From NCBI RefSeq assembly GCF_016735595.1, contig NZ_JAERRB010000002.1:1-64000 (forward strand): a DNA stretch of 64,000 bases, written 5' to 3'. The position numbers and the translations under genes are program-made. Numbering within the stretch: the stretch's first letter is position 1; each line of letters begins with the position of its first letter. Shown piece after piece: positions 52,745 to 62,598 of the stretch. Origin of the DNA: Chryseolinea lacunae. Its GTDB lineage: Bacteria > Bacteroidota > Bacteroidia > Cytophagales > Cyclobacteriaceae. Under the pieces are notes generated by a model. It saw nothing but the letters and a program-made list of their open reading frames with translations. It did not search any database and was not told the DNA's origin.

Positions 52745-53919
52745 ACCAGACGAGCATGAGCACCCACGTAACGCTTCTTTTGATCGACGACAAGTCCACC
52801 AACATTTTTGCGCTGGAACAACTTCTTGAAAAACCCGATCGCAGTTTTCTTCAGGCCACCGACGGCAACGAAGGCTTGCGCCTGGCGCTCAACCACGACG
52901 TGGACCTTATCATACTCGACGTGCAAATGCCCGGCATGGATGGTTTTGAAGTGGCGCACATCCTGAAGTCGAACAAACGCACCAAAGACATTCCCATCAT
53001 TTTTGCATCGGCCGAAAAAAAAGAACGACAGTCCATCATTCAGGGATTTGAAGAAGGCGCCGTAGACTATCTACCCAAACCGCTCGACCCCGAACTCACC
53101 AAAGCAAAAGTTGCCGTGCTGCTCACCATACAGCTGCAAAAGCGCGAACTCATTGCCAAGAACATCGCGTTGCAGGAAGCCGACGCACGCATCAACGCGC
53201 TGAATACAGAACTGAAAAACCATCTCGAACAACTGGAGCAGGCCAACAAAGACCTTGAATCGTTTTCTTATTCCGTGTCGCACGACTTACGCGCCCCTGT
53301 GCGCTCCATTATCGGCTATGCCACCATGCTGGCCGAAGACCTCGACACGAACGATGCCCGCATCCGCCAGGCGCTGGGCCGCGTGCAACAAAACGCACTG
53401 AAGATGAACCAGATGATAGACGACCTGCTCGCCTTTTCGAAACTGGGACGGAAACCTCTGCAAACCACAGCGGTGGACATGACGCAACTGGTGGAAATGG
53501 TGCTCCACGAAATCAAAACACAACAAAACCATCAGGCCAAGATTGTGCTTCACAAGCTTCATCCCACCCGTGGCGACCACGCCCTGCTGGCCCACGTATG
53601 GACAAATTTGATTTCGAACGCTATTAAATACTCCGGAAAAAAAGAAAGCCCTTTGGTAGAGATCAGTTCTGCCGAAGTCGGTGGCGAGGTGGTGTATGCG
53701 GTGAAAGACAATGGCGCAGGATTTAGCATGGACTATGCGTCGCGTTTGTTTGGCGTGTTTCAGCGCCTGCACAAATCGAGTGAGTTCGAAGGCACAGGAG
53801 TTGGTCTGGCCATTGTGCACAGGATTGTGGGCCGCCACGGGGGAAGAATTTGGGCGGAGGCTAAAGACGGGGAAGGGGCGACGTTTTATTTTACGTTGGG
53901 AGCGGCGCAGGATTTTTAA
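52741..53919 (+). CDS. receiver-histidine kinase hybrid (REC-HisKA-HATPase)
   Basis: 392 residues. The start ATG overlaps the CheR stop (ATGA). The receiver covers 10-125 with acceptor D60 (ILDVQMPGMDGFE), followed by a coiled coil (128-170). HisKA carries H181 (SVSHDLRAPVRS), and HATPase spans about 275-388 with NLISNAIKY and the DNGAGF and GTGVGLAIV loops. The kinase is probably switched by phosphorylation of its own receiver, possibly by the upstream hybrid kinase. It is the last gene of the operon. Confidence 0.92.
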   Translation: MNQTSMSTHVTLLLIDDKSTNIFALEQLLEKPDRSFLQATDGNEGLRLALNHDVDLIILDVQMPGMDGFEVAHILKSNKRTKDIPIIFASAEKKERQSIIQGFEEGAVDYLPKPLDPELTKAKVAVLLTIQLQKRELIAKNIALQEADARINALNTELKNHLEQLEQANKDLESFSYSVSHDLRAPVRSIIGYATMLAEDLDTNDARIRQALGRVQQNALKMNQMIDDLLAFSKLGRKPLQTTAVDMTQLVEMVLHEIKTQQNHQAKIVLHKLHPTRGDHALLAHVWTNLISNAIKYSGKKESPLVEISSAEVGGEVVYAVKDNGAGFSMDYASRLFGVFQRLHKSSEFEGTGVGLAIVHRIVGRHGGRIWAEAKDGEGATFYFTLGAAQDF

Positions 53920-53947
53920 TACCTTTACGCCCTAGCTTGTTATTCCG

Positions 53948-55888
53948 ATGTCGTATCACGTTTGTCTCTCCGCAGTGCTGTTTTGCATTGCCGTGAGTGT
54001 TTCTGCTCAGGAAGAACTAATTCTCGGTTCTATCCAGGAGTATCGCGAAGCCTCCAATCGCCTGAGTACCTATGATGATCTGAAAGTGGACTGGACCATG
54101 GATGGCCAGACGCAGGTCTATTTCAATGAAGGGCTCAATAACCTTATCGAAAATCATCCCGCCATGGCGGAGACCAATTTTAACGAGGTGCTTAAGCGCG
54201 AGCCCAAGTTGTGGCAAGCTTTCTATTTTCGCGGGGTGAGCCGTCGGCAGCTTGAGAAATTTGGTGGCGCGCGTTGGGACTTTCAACAAGCGTTGAATCT
54301 GCATCGGTGTTATGAAGCGCAGGTGGAGATGGGGAAAATTGAACAACAAACGTTCAACGTGGCCGAGGCCGTTAAGGCCTACGATAAAGCTGTGAAGATG
54401 GCACCCGAGAAACCCGTGGCCTACTATCTGAAGGCAAACATACTGGCCGACCTGGGTCAGGGCAAAAACGCGGTCGAAGGCTATACGCAATGTCTTGTTC
54501 GCGACAGCCTCTTTCATGACGCCCGCATCCGGTTGGGATTGATGAAAGTTACCTCGCCGGCCACCACGGCACAGGCGCTGCCGGAAGTGAACCAGGTTTT
54601 GAAAATGGATTCTCTTCACCGGTATGGGTTGTTTTTCAGGAGCATTTTCGCATTCAAAAGCGAACCCGTGCAAACTGAAAAAGATCTCAACCGATTGGTG
54701 CGGCTGTGGCCCACCAACCTGATGGTGCTCTATCTTCGCGGCCTCATGCTGTCGTCGCAGGGAAATTATGAGCGGGCCTTTCCTGACTTTCACAAACTGA
54801 TTGAAGCCACCTATCACGACGAGAACGCGTTTCGCGGACAACAATCCTGGATCGATAAAAGAATCGACATCCAAAATGCAGGAGCCTACACGGTAATGCG
54901 TGTATACGGCCTGTCGGAATTTGATTCGCGGCTCATAAAAGAAGCCTATTGCCAGTTGATAACAGGACATTATTCACAGGCAATCTATACCATCGACAAA
55001 ACCAATATTTCATACAAAGATCCCCTGTGTTTCTTTTTGAAAGGGGTGGCCAGCGAACACATGCGCAACCACAACCAGGCCTATCGCTACTACGCAAAGA
55101 CACTGGCGCTCGACAATGACATTCTGGATGCACACAAAAAACGCGGTATCTACGAACAGGAACTGGAAGAATGGGACAAGTCTATTGCCGACTTCAATGA
55201 AATGCTGCGCATCAACCGTGAAGCGTTTGTGGCCTACAAACTCAGAGGACTGTCGTATTATCATTCGAAGCAGGTGCCAAAAGCCATAGCCGATTTCACT
55301 CGCTATTTGCAGCGCGACAGTCTCGACAAGGAGGCCTATGGGTTCAGGGGCATGGCCCATCTCGCCACCCGGCAACCACTGGAAGCCGCCGTGGACTTTG
55401 CAAACTCGGGCAACGTGCACATGCTCAACTTCAAGAAACTGACCTATTCCCTTGATTCAATGCTCATCCTGAAAGATACGGCCAAGGCCTACGCCTATGC
55501 TAACCGACTCACCAAGGCAGCCCCGTTCTTCACCGAGGGCTATGCATTGAAATTGAAATTGCTGGCCTCGCACGGCGACTGGCCTCGCGTAGGCCAGGAA
55601 GTGAGTCGTGCCCTGGCCAATAGCCGTACCGATGCACCTAAACAAAGTCACTCTTTGCTACTGGCCATACAAGCCGCGGCATGGGCCAAAGAAAAAGAGT
55701 ATGACAGGGCCTTCACCACGTTCGACGAAGCCCTGAAGTTTGATCAGGCCAACACGTGGGCGTTGCTTGAACGGGGAAAAGTGTTTTTGGAAATGAGCAA
55801 AAAAAGCAAAGCCATTTCCGATTTCAAGAAAGCCTCCGGATACGGTAACAAGGAAGCACAAGCGCTGCTGAAGCACCTTGAGGAATGA
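53948..55888 (+). CDS. secreted TPR protein, first of a tandem pair
   Basis: 646 residues with a signal peptide (LFCIAVSVSAQ), followed by TPR helix pairs along the whole length, e.g. YDKAVKMAPEKPVAYYLKAN and DILDAHKKRGIYEQELEEW. It is about 29 nt after the receiver-kinase gene, with no terminator between, and may belong to its message. The next gene is a clear paralogue with the same motif order. The TPR fold suggests protein binding in the periplasm or outer membrane; no enzymatic part is visible. Confidence 0.88.
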   Translation: MSYHVCLSAVLFCIAVSVSAQEELILGSIQEYREASNRLSTYDDLKVDWTMDGQTQVYFNEGLNNLIENHPAMAETNFNEVLKREPKLWQAFYFRGVSRRQLEKFGGARWDFQQALNLHRCYEAQVEMGKIEQQTFNVAEAVKAYDKAVKMAPEKPVAYYLKANILADLGQGKNAVEGYTQCLVRDSLFHDARIRLGLMKVTSPATTAQALPEVNQVLKMDSLHRYGLFFRSIFAFKSEPVQTEKDLNRLVRLWPTNLMVLYLRGLMLSSQGNYERAFPDFHKLIEATYHDENAFRGQQSWIDKRIDIQNAGAYTVMRVYGLSEFDSRLIKEAYCQLITGHYSQAIYTIDKTNISYKDPLCFFLKGVASEHMRNHNQAYRYYAKTLALDNDILDAHKKRGIYEQELEEWDKSIADFNEMLRINREAFVAYKLRGLSYYHSKQVPKAIADFTRYLQRDSLDKEAYGFRGMAHLATRQPLEAAVDFANSGNVHMLNFKKLTYSLDSMLILKDTAKAYAYANRLTKAAPFFTEGYALKLKLLASHGDWPRVGQEVSRALANSRTDAPKQSHSLLLAIQAAAWAKEKEYDRAFTTFDEALKFDQANTWALLERGKVFLEMSKKSKAISDFKKASGYGNKEAQALLKHLEE

Positions 55889-55899
55889 GGATATTTGGT

Positions 55900-57849
55900 A
55901 TGAGCAACCTGTTTCGAAATAGTCTACTTGCTGCGCTGCTTCTCGCGTCGGTCCACACATCGGCCCAAATGGAAATGCTTGCAGATGCCATGCGCGAATA
56001 TATGAAGACGTCTACGCGCCTTCAGACCTACGACGAAGTGAAGGTGGATTGGAAGATGGATGGCAAGACGCAGCTTCACATGAACGAGGGACTCAACAAC
56101 CTCGCAGAGGGAAATCCCAAGGTGGCCTCCGAGGAGTTCGGCGCGGTGCTCAACGCTGCGCCGTCTGTTTGGCAAGCGTTCTACTATCGCGCCGTTTGCG
56201 CCAAGCAACTTCGGAAATATGGCATGGCCAAATGGGATATCCACCAGGCTCTTCGACTGCACGGTCCGTTTTATGAAGGGTATGTGGAACTTGGAAAAAT
56301 CTATCGTCTGGAGTCGGATCAGGATGAGGCGCTTGAATATTTTGAAAAAGCCATAAAGCTGGACCCCAAGCGGAGCATGGCCTATTATCTGAAAGCCAAC
56401 CTGAAATCGAAACAACAATTTCGCCGCGAGGCCATCAAGAACTACGAAGCCGCGCTTGAGCATGACAGCCTTTTTTCGGATGCCGGCATTGCGCTGGCGA
56501 TGTTGCAGGTAACGTCCGACAAGAAAGTTGAGCAGGCCGTGCCCTACCTCGACCGGGTGGTGCGTAGAGACACGCTTAACCGCATCGCGCTGTTGCTGCG
56601 CACGTGCATGACCTTCGACAGCCGACCCCAGCAATGTTTGAAAGACCTGAACCTGCTCGTGAAGCTGTGGCCCACCAACCTCATGGTGTTTTACCTCCGT
56701 GGCCTGCTCTATGCAAAGCTCGAAGACTATGAACGCTCCTTCCCCGACTTTCACAAACTCGTTGACAACACCGCAGAAGATGAGAACACGTTTGGCGGAC
56801 AACAAAGCTGGATCGACAAGAAGATCGACATTCAAAACCTCGGCGCCTACACGGTGTCGCGTGTGTACGGTTTTTCGGATGCCGATGCTGTGTTGATCAA
56901 AAAAGCATATTGCCTCCTGGTAAAAGGAGAGTATGCCGACTGCATCGTGGCCGTAGATAAAGCAACGGTCGCCCAAACTGATCCGCTAAGTTTCTATATG
57001 AAAGGTGTTGCCAGCGAGCACCTCAACAAACATCCCGAAGCCCTCGCCTACTACAATCAGGCCCTGGCCCTGGACAACGACATTCTGGATGCACACAAGA
57101 AGCGTGGCATCTATGAACAGGAAATGAAGCAATGGGACAAATCCATTGCTGACTTCAAGGAGATGTTGCGCATCAACCCGCAGGCCTATGTGGCGAGAAA
57201 GTTTTTGGGGCTAACCTTCTATCATGTTAAAATCTATCCTAAAGCCGTAGTTGAATTCAACCGGTATCTCAGTCGCGACAGTGCCGATCAGGTGGCCCTG
57301 GGCGCACGTGGCATGGCCTACTGGAACCTGGGTCTGAAGCTTGATGCCGCCGCCGACTTTGCCAACTCGGAAAACTTTCAGATGCTGGAGTTTCCAGAAA
57401 TTGCACGGTCGATTGATTCATTGCTGGTGCGCAAAGACACCGTGAAGGCTCTTCGCTACATCGAACGCATCACCACCGGCGCACCGTTTTTCACCGAAGG
57501 GTATGTGATGATGATGAAAGTGCTCATTGCGAAAAACGATTGGAGCCGCATCAACAAAGAAATTGGCGAAGCACTTTCCAACAGCCGTGCCGATGCAAGC
57601 CATAAAGACCATGCCTACCTGCTCACCGTGAAAGGCGTTACCTGGTTGAAGAAAGAGAAATATGACTATGCATTCAACCTGCTGACCTCCGCCCTCGACT
57701 ACGACAAAGAAAATTCATGGACCTGGCTCGCCCGTGGCCAGACTCAGTTGGCCCTCAACCGAAAAAGCAAAGCCGTGTCGGATTTGAAAAAAGCGGTGGC
57801 GTTGGGAAACAAGGAAGCCGAGACCTTGCTGAGGCAAGTGGGGGAGTGA
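55900..57849 (+). CDS. secreted TPR protein, second of the tandem pair
   Basis: 649 residues from the ATG at 55900, chosen for its signal peptide (LLAALLLASVHTSAQ); an ATG at 55885 overlaps the previous stop (ATGA) and would add five residues. The TPR array is collinear with that of the gene upstream, including the YDEVKVDWKMDGKTQL start and the DILDAHKKRGIYEQE block, so it arose by tandem duplication. Translational coupling to the first copy is likely. The divergence between copies suggests separate partners. Confidence 0.88.
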   Translation: MSNLFRNSLLAALLLASVHTSAQMEMLADAMREYMKTSTRLQTYDEVKVDWKMDGKTQLHMNEGLNNLAEGNPKVASEEFGAVLNAAPSVWQAFYYRAVCAKQLRKYGMAKWDIHQALRLHGPFYEGYVELGKIYRLESDQDEALEYFEKAIKLDPKRSMAYYLKANLKSKQQFRREAIKNYEAALEHDSLFSDAGIALAMLQVTSDKKVEQAVPYLDRVVRRDTLNRIALLLRTCMTFDSRPQQCLKDLNLLVKLWPTNLMVFYLRGLLYAKLEDYERSFPDFHKLVDNTAEDENTFGGQQSWIDKKIDIQNLGAYTVSRVYGFSDADAVLIKKAYCLLVKGEYADCIVAVDKATVAQTDPLSFYMKGVASEHLNKHPEALAYYNQALALDNDILDAHKKRGIYEQEMKQWDKSIADFKEMLRINPQAYVARKFLGLTFYHVKIYPKAVVEFNRYLSRDSADQVALGARGMAYWNLGLKLDAAADFANSENFQMLEFPEIARSIDSLLVRKDTVKALRYIERITTGAPFFTEGYVMMMKVLIAKNDWSRINKEIGEALSNSRADASHKDHAYLLTVKGVTWLKKEKYDYAFNLLTSALDYDKENSWTWLARGQTQLALNRKSKAVSDLKKAVALGNKEAETLLRQVGE

Positions 57850-57940
57850 TGTCACGTTGAAACAAAACGTTCGGCGCATCGGTTAAACTACGGAGAAGCC
57901 ATGTGACAGACCGTATTGTTAAAATGAATCGCATATCCCC

Positions 57941-58411
57941 ATGCTCACCTTTCGCGCCCGGATCTATAAAACCGGCATCAACACGTGCGTTGACATGCCC
58001 GAAGCCATCACCAAAAAAATGCCGCCCACCAAAGGCCGCATCCATGTGAAGGGAACCGTGAACGGATTTGCCTTCACGAAAACCCTGGTGCCGGTGAAGG
58101 GAAAACCTTTTCGCTTGTTTGTGAATGCTGCCACATTGAAAGGTGCCGACACGACTCCCGGCGAAGTGGCCCGCTTCACTGTACAGCAGGTGTTGAAGAA
58201 AGTAGAGAAGAAGTATGCCATGCCTCCCCGGCTGCGCAAAGAACTTAGCAAACATAGCGTACTAAAGAATTTTGGGGCCCTCACACCCGCACGTCAGAAA
58301 GACATCCTGAAGTATCTGAGCTTTGTCACCAACGAAGCCACCGTGTTGAAGCATGCCGAAAAGATTATCTCCAAACTGAAGGCCGGCGAGAAGAACGTTC
58401 GCATACCGTAG
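57941..58411 (+). CDS. YdeI/OmpD-associated (DUF1905) family protein
   Basis: 156 residues. The DUF1905 beta domain with VKGTVNGFAFTKTLVPV is followed by the YdeI C-terminal helical part, with LSKHSVLKNFGALTPARQ and KYLSFVTNEAT. Family members have been linked to antimicrobial peptide resistance, but the mechanism is unclear. It is monocistronic; a promoter for the next gene follows. Confidence 0.88.
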   Translation: MLTFRARIYKTGINTCVDMPEAITKKMPPTKGRIHVKGTVNGFAFTKTLVPVKGKPFRLFVNAATLKGADTTPGEVARFTVQQVLKKVEKKYAMPPRLRKELSKHSVLKNFGALTPARQKDILKYLSFVTNEATVLKHAEKIISKLKAGEKNVRIP

Positions 58412-58414
58412 CCG

Positions 58415-58445
58415 TTTTCATCCTTCCTCTTTTTCGGTATCTTTC
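58415..58445 (+). promoter_or_regulatory. Bacteroidota-type promoter before the plug/MG2 gene
   Basis: TTTT (58415-58418), a 19-nt spacer and TATCTTTC (58438-58445) fit the Bacteroidota consensus, 30 nt before the start at 58475. Confidence 0.5.
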
Positions 58446-58474
58446 GTTAACAGTAACCGCCAACCCTTCTGCCT

Positions 58475-61258
58475 ATGCATCGTGTGTGTATTGGAATGAT
58501 CCTGCACATCTTCCTTGGTCACGCTGTTGCGCGCGCGCAAACCAGTGGCATTCGCGGCAGCGTTACAGATCAGGGAACACAGCAGCCCCTTCCATATGCC
58601 AGCGTCTACATCAACCTCACCACGCAGGGAACCTACACAAACGAACGCGGCGAATTTGTGTTGACACTCTCTCCCGGGCCACACGAAGTGATTGTTTCTT
58701 TTGTAGGCTATCAACCGTTTCAAACCCGCGTGAATGTGAACGCGGGCGAGTTCACCGACCTGGCTGTGTCGCTGAAGGCGGCAGTGCTGAAAGAGATGGT
58801 AGTGAGCGGAACCAAAGACACGCAATGGCAGCGACAACTGGGCCGCTTCACGAAATTGTTTATGGGCACCGGGCCGAGTGCTTCACAATGCAAAATCCTG
58901 AATCCCTATTCCCTTGAATTCACCGACGAGAAAGGTGTTTTCTATGCGAAGTCATCCGTGCCGCTGGAAATCGAAAACCTTTATTTGGGCTATCGAGTCT
59001 ATTATGATTTGCGGAATTTTATGGTGGGACCAACCCACTACCTCATCGCGGGCTATGTGCGCTTCGCAGAGATTGAAACGATTGACTCGTTGCTGGAAAA
59101 AAAATGGAGAAAGAACCGCGACGCTGTCTATAAAGGCTCCAGCCGTCACCTGTTGAAAGCGCTGGTGACGGGCAAAGTGAAAGAAGAAGCATTCGAAGTG
59201 TACCAGGACAATTCCACCGCCATCGCCGTGCGCAATGCAAATTTCATGGGCAACGTGGACCGGCTCGTAACCATATACAACACCGACAGCATCGTGTCGC
59301 CGGGCAAGGCGCCGGGGTGGTACGCGGTGAAGCTTCCACCGAGGCTGGAAGTGCACTATGTCCATAAGCCCTCAGTAGCCAAGGTCTATCGCGACGTTCC
59401 GTATCCTGTGAGTTGGATCGATGTGAAAGGTGGATCGCTGGAAGTGAACGCCGAAGGCATCCTCGCCAATTCGTTAAAGATGGTAGTGTCTGGCGCCATG
59501 GGCGACTCGCGCATAGCCGAAATACTCCCCAACGACTATGTGCCCGATGCAACGACAGAACACCATCGGAAAATTGTGCCGCGCACCATCGGGCAACTTG
59601 CCGTGCTTGCCGAAAAGCCCTACTTGCATACGGACCGATCTTACTACTATCCCGGCGATGTGATCTGGTTCAAAGCCCACATGCAATACTATTCGCCGTC
59701 GATGAGAGATTCACTGAGCCGTGTGCTGTATGTCGATCTCGTTGACGCAGAGAAGAAAATTGTGATGACACGCGTGTTTCCGCTTTCGCGGGATGGCGGT
59801 GTTGGCCACCTGGAATTGCCGCAGGCATTGCCCCGGGGAAATTATCAACTGCGAGCCTATACGCGGTGGATGCTGAACTTTGACCGCGCATTTGTTTTTG
59901 TGAAACCGGTGCAGATTCTGGCCGACAACGAATGGGTTCGGCCTGCCGACAGAAATCCGGATCAAACGTCGGACAACATTGTGCTCACCACGGATAAAGA
60001 CCACTACAAAACGCGCGAAAAAATTTCGATGACCCTCCAGGTGATGCCAGCCGATGTGCCGTTGACAACGTTGCTTTCGGTGTCTGTGACCGACCTCGAC
60101 CAGGCTGTGCCCGCCCGGAACGAAACAACCATTCTGGCAGCACACCTTCCGACAGTGTCCCTTCCCGACACACTCGCCCGTAAAAACATGCACACCATTC
60201 AATATGGCATAGACGTGAAAGGACATGTTACCAACCCGCAGGGCAAAGCGGTTCAGGGCGTGTTGACGTTTGTTCAGAAAAATGCCAACGACGCGTTTGT
60301 GGTAAAGACAGATGAGGCCGGAAATTTTTATGTGCCCGACTTGTTGGTCTATGACACGGCTAAACTTTTGGTGCAGCCCAAGACGGTGGGAGGGCGGTTT
60401 GGAAAGATAGCGCTGGATTCGGTTGTGCTTTCTCCGCCGGTTCAATCGGCCGAGGCGTTGCACCTCGACATACAACGCGATGCCGTGTCACATCACCGCT
60501 ATAAACAAGACCGACCTGCAAAGATACTGGAAGAGATTGTAGTGAGCACAGCACGCGCCCCCAACGAGAAGCGCGTGAGCCTTGCCACCCCTGACGCGTT
60601 GGTTGACGGCACCTACTTCAGGTCGGGCGCCTTTGCCGACATCATTCTGGCCCTGCAAAGCAAAGTGGCCGGTTTGCGCATCATCACCATCATCGGGCCC
60701 GACGCTTGGCCGCGGCGGTACATTCTTTTTGGCGCAGCGTCGTCGCTGGGATCGCTTGAGGCCCAGGAGCCCATTGTGCTTGTGGATGGCGTGATGCTGA
60801 ATTCGGGCATGGGTGGAACGGTGGAGCAGATTTCGAAAATTGATCCGAACGAGATCGATCGTGTGGAAGTCACAAAATTCGGCAACGGCGCCGCCTATGG
60901 CGCCCGTGGTGGCAACGGGGTGATCGCCATTTTTACGCGCAACAAATACGATGAGCGCACGGGTAAGAAACCGCTCCCGTATAACAAAGAAAAATTGGTG
61001 CCGCTAAACATACAAGGTTATGCATCACCTCTGTCGTTCAGGGGACGCGATCACGCCACCGAAGATGCCTCCGCAGTGCCCGACTATCGTGCCACGCTGT
61101 ATTGGAACCCCGAAGTAGCCCTTGACGAACACAATCAAACACGGATCACGTTCTATGCGGCTGACCTCGAGACACGCTATCGCGTGGTTGTGGAAGGGCT
61201 CACGGCCGACGGCGTGCCCCTGCGAGCAGAAAAAATTATTGTCGTGAAACTTCCATGA
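58475..61258 (+). CDS. barrel-less TonB-plug protein with CarboxypepD_reg and macroglobulin-like domains
   Basis: 927 residues. Signal peptide 1-22 (LGHAVARAQ). CarboxypepD_reg-like domain at about 25-100 (IRGSVTDQGTQQPLPYASVY), then a SusC-like junction KEMVVSGTKD (about 104). The middle holds an unrecognised 270-residue region and a macroglobulin MG2-like domain at about 378-472 (KPYLHTDRSYYYPGDVIWF). A second junction, ILEEIVVSTARAP, lies near 685. A TonB-plug domain covers about 708-822 (LQSKVAGLRI, PIVLVDGVMLNSG, VEVTKFGNGAAYG). The rest is a short beta-rich tail with no barrel. Such proteins probably work at the surface with another receptor. Alone in its transcript; a promoter lies 30 nt upstream. 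Confidence 0.85.
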   Translation: MHRVCIGMILHIFLGHAVARAQTSGIRGSVTDQGTQQPLPYASVYINLTTQGTYTNERGEFVLTLSPGPHEVIVSFVGYQPFQTRVNVNAGEFTDLAVSLKAAVLKEMVVSGTKDTQWQRQLGRFTKLFMGTGPSASQCKILNPYSLEFTDEKGVFYAKSSVPLEIENLYLGYRVYYDLRNFMVGPTHYLIAGYVRFAEIETIDSLLEKKWRKNRDAVYKGSSRHLLKALVTGKVKEEAFEVYQDNSTAIAVRNANFMGNVDRLVTIYNTDSIVSPGKAPGWYAVKLPPRLEVHYVHKPSVAKVYRDVPYPVSWIDVKGGSLEVNAEGILANSLKMVVSGAMGDSRIAEILPNDYVPDATTEHHRKIVPRTIGQLAVLAEKPYLHTDRSYYYPGDVIWFKAHMQYYSPSMRDSLSRVLYVDLVDAEKKIVMTRVFPLSRDGGVGHLELPQALPRGNYQLRAYTRWMLNFDRAFVFVKPVQILADNEWVRPADRNPDQTSDNIVLTTDKDHYKTREKISMTLQVMPADVPLTTLLSVSVTDLDQAVPARNETTILAAHLPTVSLPDTLARKNMHTIQYGIDVKGHVTNPQGKAVQGVLTFVQKNANDAFVVKTDEAGNFYVPDLLVYDTAKLLVQPKTVGGRFGKIALDSVVLSPPVQSAEALHLDIQRDAVSHHRYKQDRPAKILEEIVVSTARAPNEKRVSLATPDALVDGTYFRSGAFADIILALQSKVAGLRIITIIGPDAWPRRYILFGAASSLGSLEAQEPIVLVDGVMLNSGMGGTVEQISKIDPNEIDRVEVTKFGNGAAYGARGGNGVIAIFTRNKYDERTGKKPLPYNKEKLVPLNIQGYASPLSFRGRDHATEDASAVPDYRATLYWNPEVALDEHNQTRITFYAADLETRYRVVVEGLTADGVPLRAEKIIVVKLP

Positions 61259-61336
61259 GAAATTAATCAACTAGATAGGGATGGTCTTTGTCGCGCCGGG
61301 GTTTGATGCTCGGGAGGTACCTATGACACGGTCGTT

Positions 61337-62587
61337 TTAAATAATCTCCTTTACAGCCTCCACAAACGTGTCGATTTCGTCTTTCGTATTAAAATAATGC
61401 GGCGAGGCCCGGATAGCCCAGCGCACATTCTTTTCATCAAAATCGATCACGGCGAAATTGCGAAAGGTGGGTACGACGTTGATTTTTCTATCGCGCAACG
61501 TCTGCACCTTGCGCCTGGGATCTGCGTTGGCGTCGTGTGTGGTGAACGTCACCAGTCCTCCCACTTCGGGTCCGCGATCCAGCACGCGCAGTCCGGGGAG
61601 GGTGGCCAGTTCGTGGCGCAGGTAGTCCGACAACAGCTTCACCTGGTGCCAGATTTTGTCCTCGCCAACCCGAAGACAATATTCAATGGCCAGCCGTGTT
61701 CCGAGCACAAGCGCGTAGGCAAACTCCCAATCCTCGAACCGGGTAGCATCGGCGCGCGGGGCGTATTTATCTTTCGCGATCCATTCCGCTCCGCGCATGT
61801 CGATGAACAACGGCTCCAGGCCGTGGCTGAGGGCTTTGTCGGAGATGTACAAAAACCCGGTGCCCCGTGGTCCCCGCAAAAACTTGCGGCCCGTCACGCT
61901 CAGGAAGTCGCAGTGCAATTCGGACACATCCAGTTTCATTTGCCCGATCGATTGACACGCGTCCAGGATGTACCACGTTTTTTCGCCGTGCGTTTTTTCA
62001 TAGGCCGCATAACATTCACCAATCTCCTTCACAGGCTGCACAAGACCCGAATTGGTGGGAATGTGCGTGATGGCCAGCAACCGCGGCTGCAGCGTGTGGA
62101 GCTTGCGTCGCAGGTCGTTCAGATCAACGCCGCCCTCCGGCGCATTCCGGATGTGTTCGATGCGCAGGTTAAATCGTTTCTGGCACGACAGAAATTGGAT
62201 TTGGTTGGAGATGAAGTCGTCGTTGTCGGTGAGAATGACGTCACCTTCGCGGAATGGAATAGACGAGAGCGCGCGTGTATACGAATCGGTGGCACTGGCC
62301 GTAAAGGCAATGTTGCCGGGCTGGCAGTGCAAGAGCCGCGCGGCCTGCACATAGAATTGTTGAATGGCGTCGGCCCGAACGGCTGAAGCCTCGTAGCCAC
62401 CCATGGCTGCCTCGAGGGTGATGTGGTCCACAATGGCGCGCGTCACCTCATCGGGCATGAGGCTGGCCCCGGCGTTGTTCAGGTGCACAACGTTGGCACA
62501 GCCCAGGGTGTCTTTGCGAAATGCGGCGACTTCGGCGTCGGTGAAAATGCTTTCAGTGTTGTGGTATAAAGTTTTCGGGGAGGACAT
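61337..62587 (-). CDS. class V aminotransferase-fold PLP enzyme
   Basis: 416 residues of the fold-type I class V family (isopenicillin N epimerase/cysteine desulfurase-like). D209 (LDACQSIGQ) binds the pyridine nitrogen. The PLP lysine is K235 (VTGRKFLRGPRG). The start MSSPKTLYHNT and the HLNNAGASLMP block at about 35-50 are typical. The Cys loop of desulfurases is absent. It follows the RidA gene by 11 nt in one operon; RidA would clear the reactive enamine/imine made by this enzyme. Exact substrate unknown. Confidence 0.92.
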   Translation of the reverse strand: MSSPKTLYHNTESIFTDAEVAAFRKDTLGCANVVHLNNAGASLMPDEVTRAIVDHITLEAAMGGYEASAVRADAIQQFYVQAARLLHCQPGNIAFTASATDSYTRALSSIPFREGDVILTDNDDFISNQIQFLSCQKRFNLRIEHIRNAPEGGVDLNDLRRKLHTLQPRLLAITHIPTNSGLVQPVKEIGECYAAYEKTHGEKTWYILDACQSIGQMKLDVSELHCDFLSVTGRKFLRGPRGTGFLYISDKALSHGLEPLFIDMRGAEWIAKDKYAPRADATRFEDWEFAYALVLGTRLAIEYCLRVGEDKIWHQVKLLSDYLRHELATLPGLRVLDRGPEVGGLVTFTTHDANADPRRKVQTLRDRKINVVPTFRNFAVIDFDEKNVRWAIRASPHYFNTKDEIDTFVEAVKEII

Positions 62588-62598
62588 AGGAATTCGAA

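Noticed and set aside
55924-56976. 350-codon minus-strand frame
   Set aside because: It is antisense to the second TPR gene, and the parallel frame opposite the first TPR gene shows it arises from that coding pattern.
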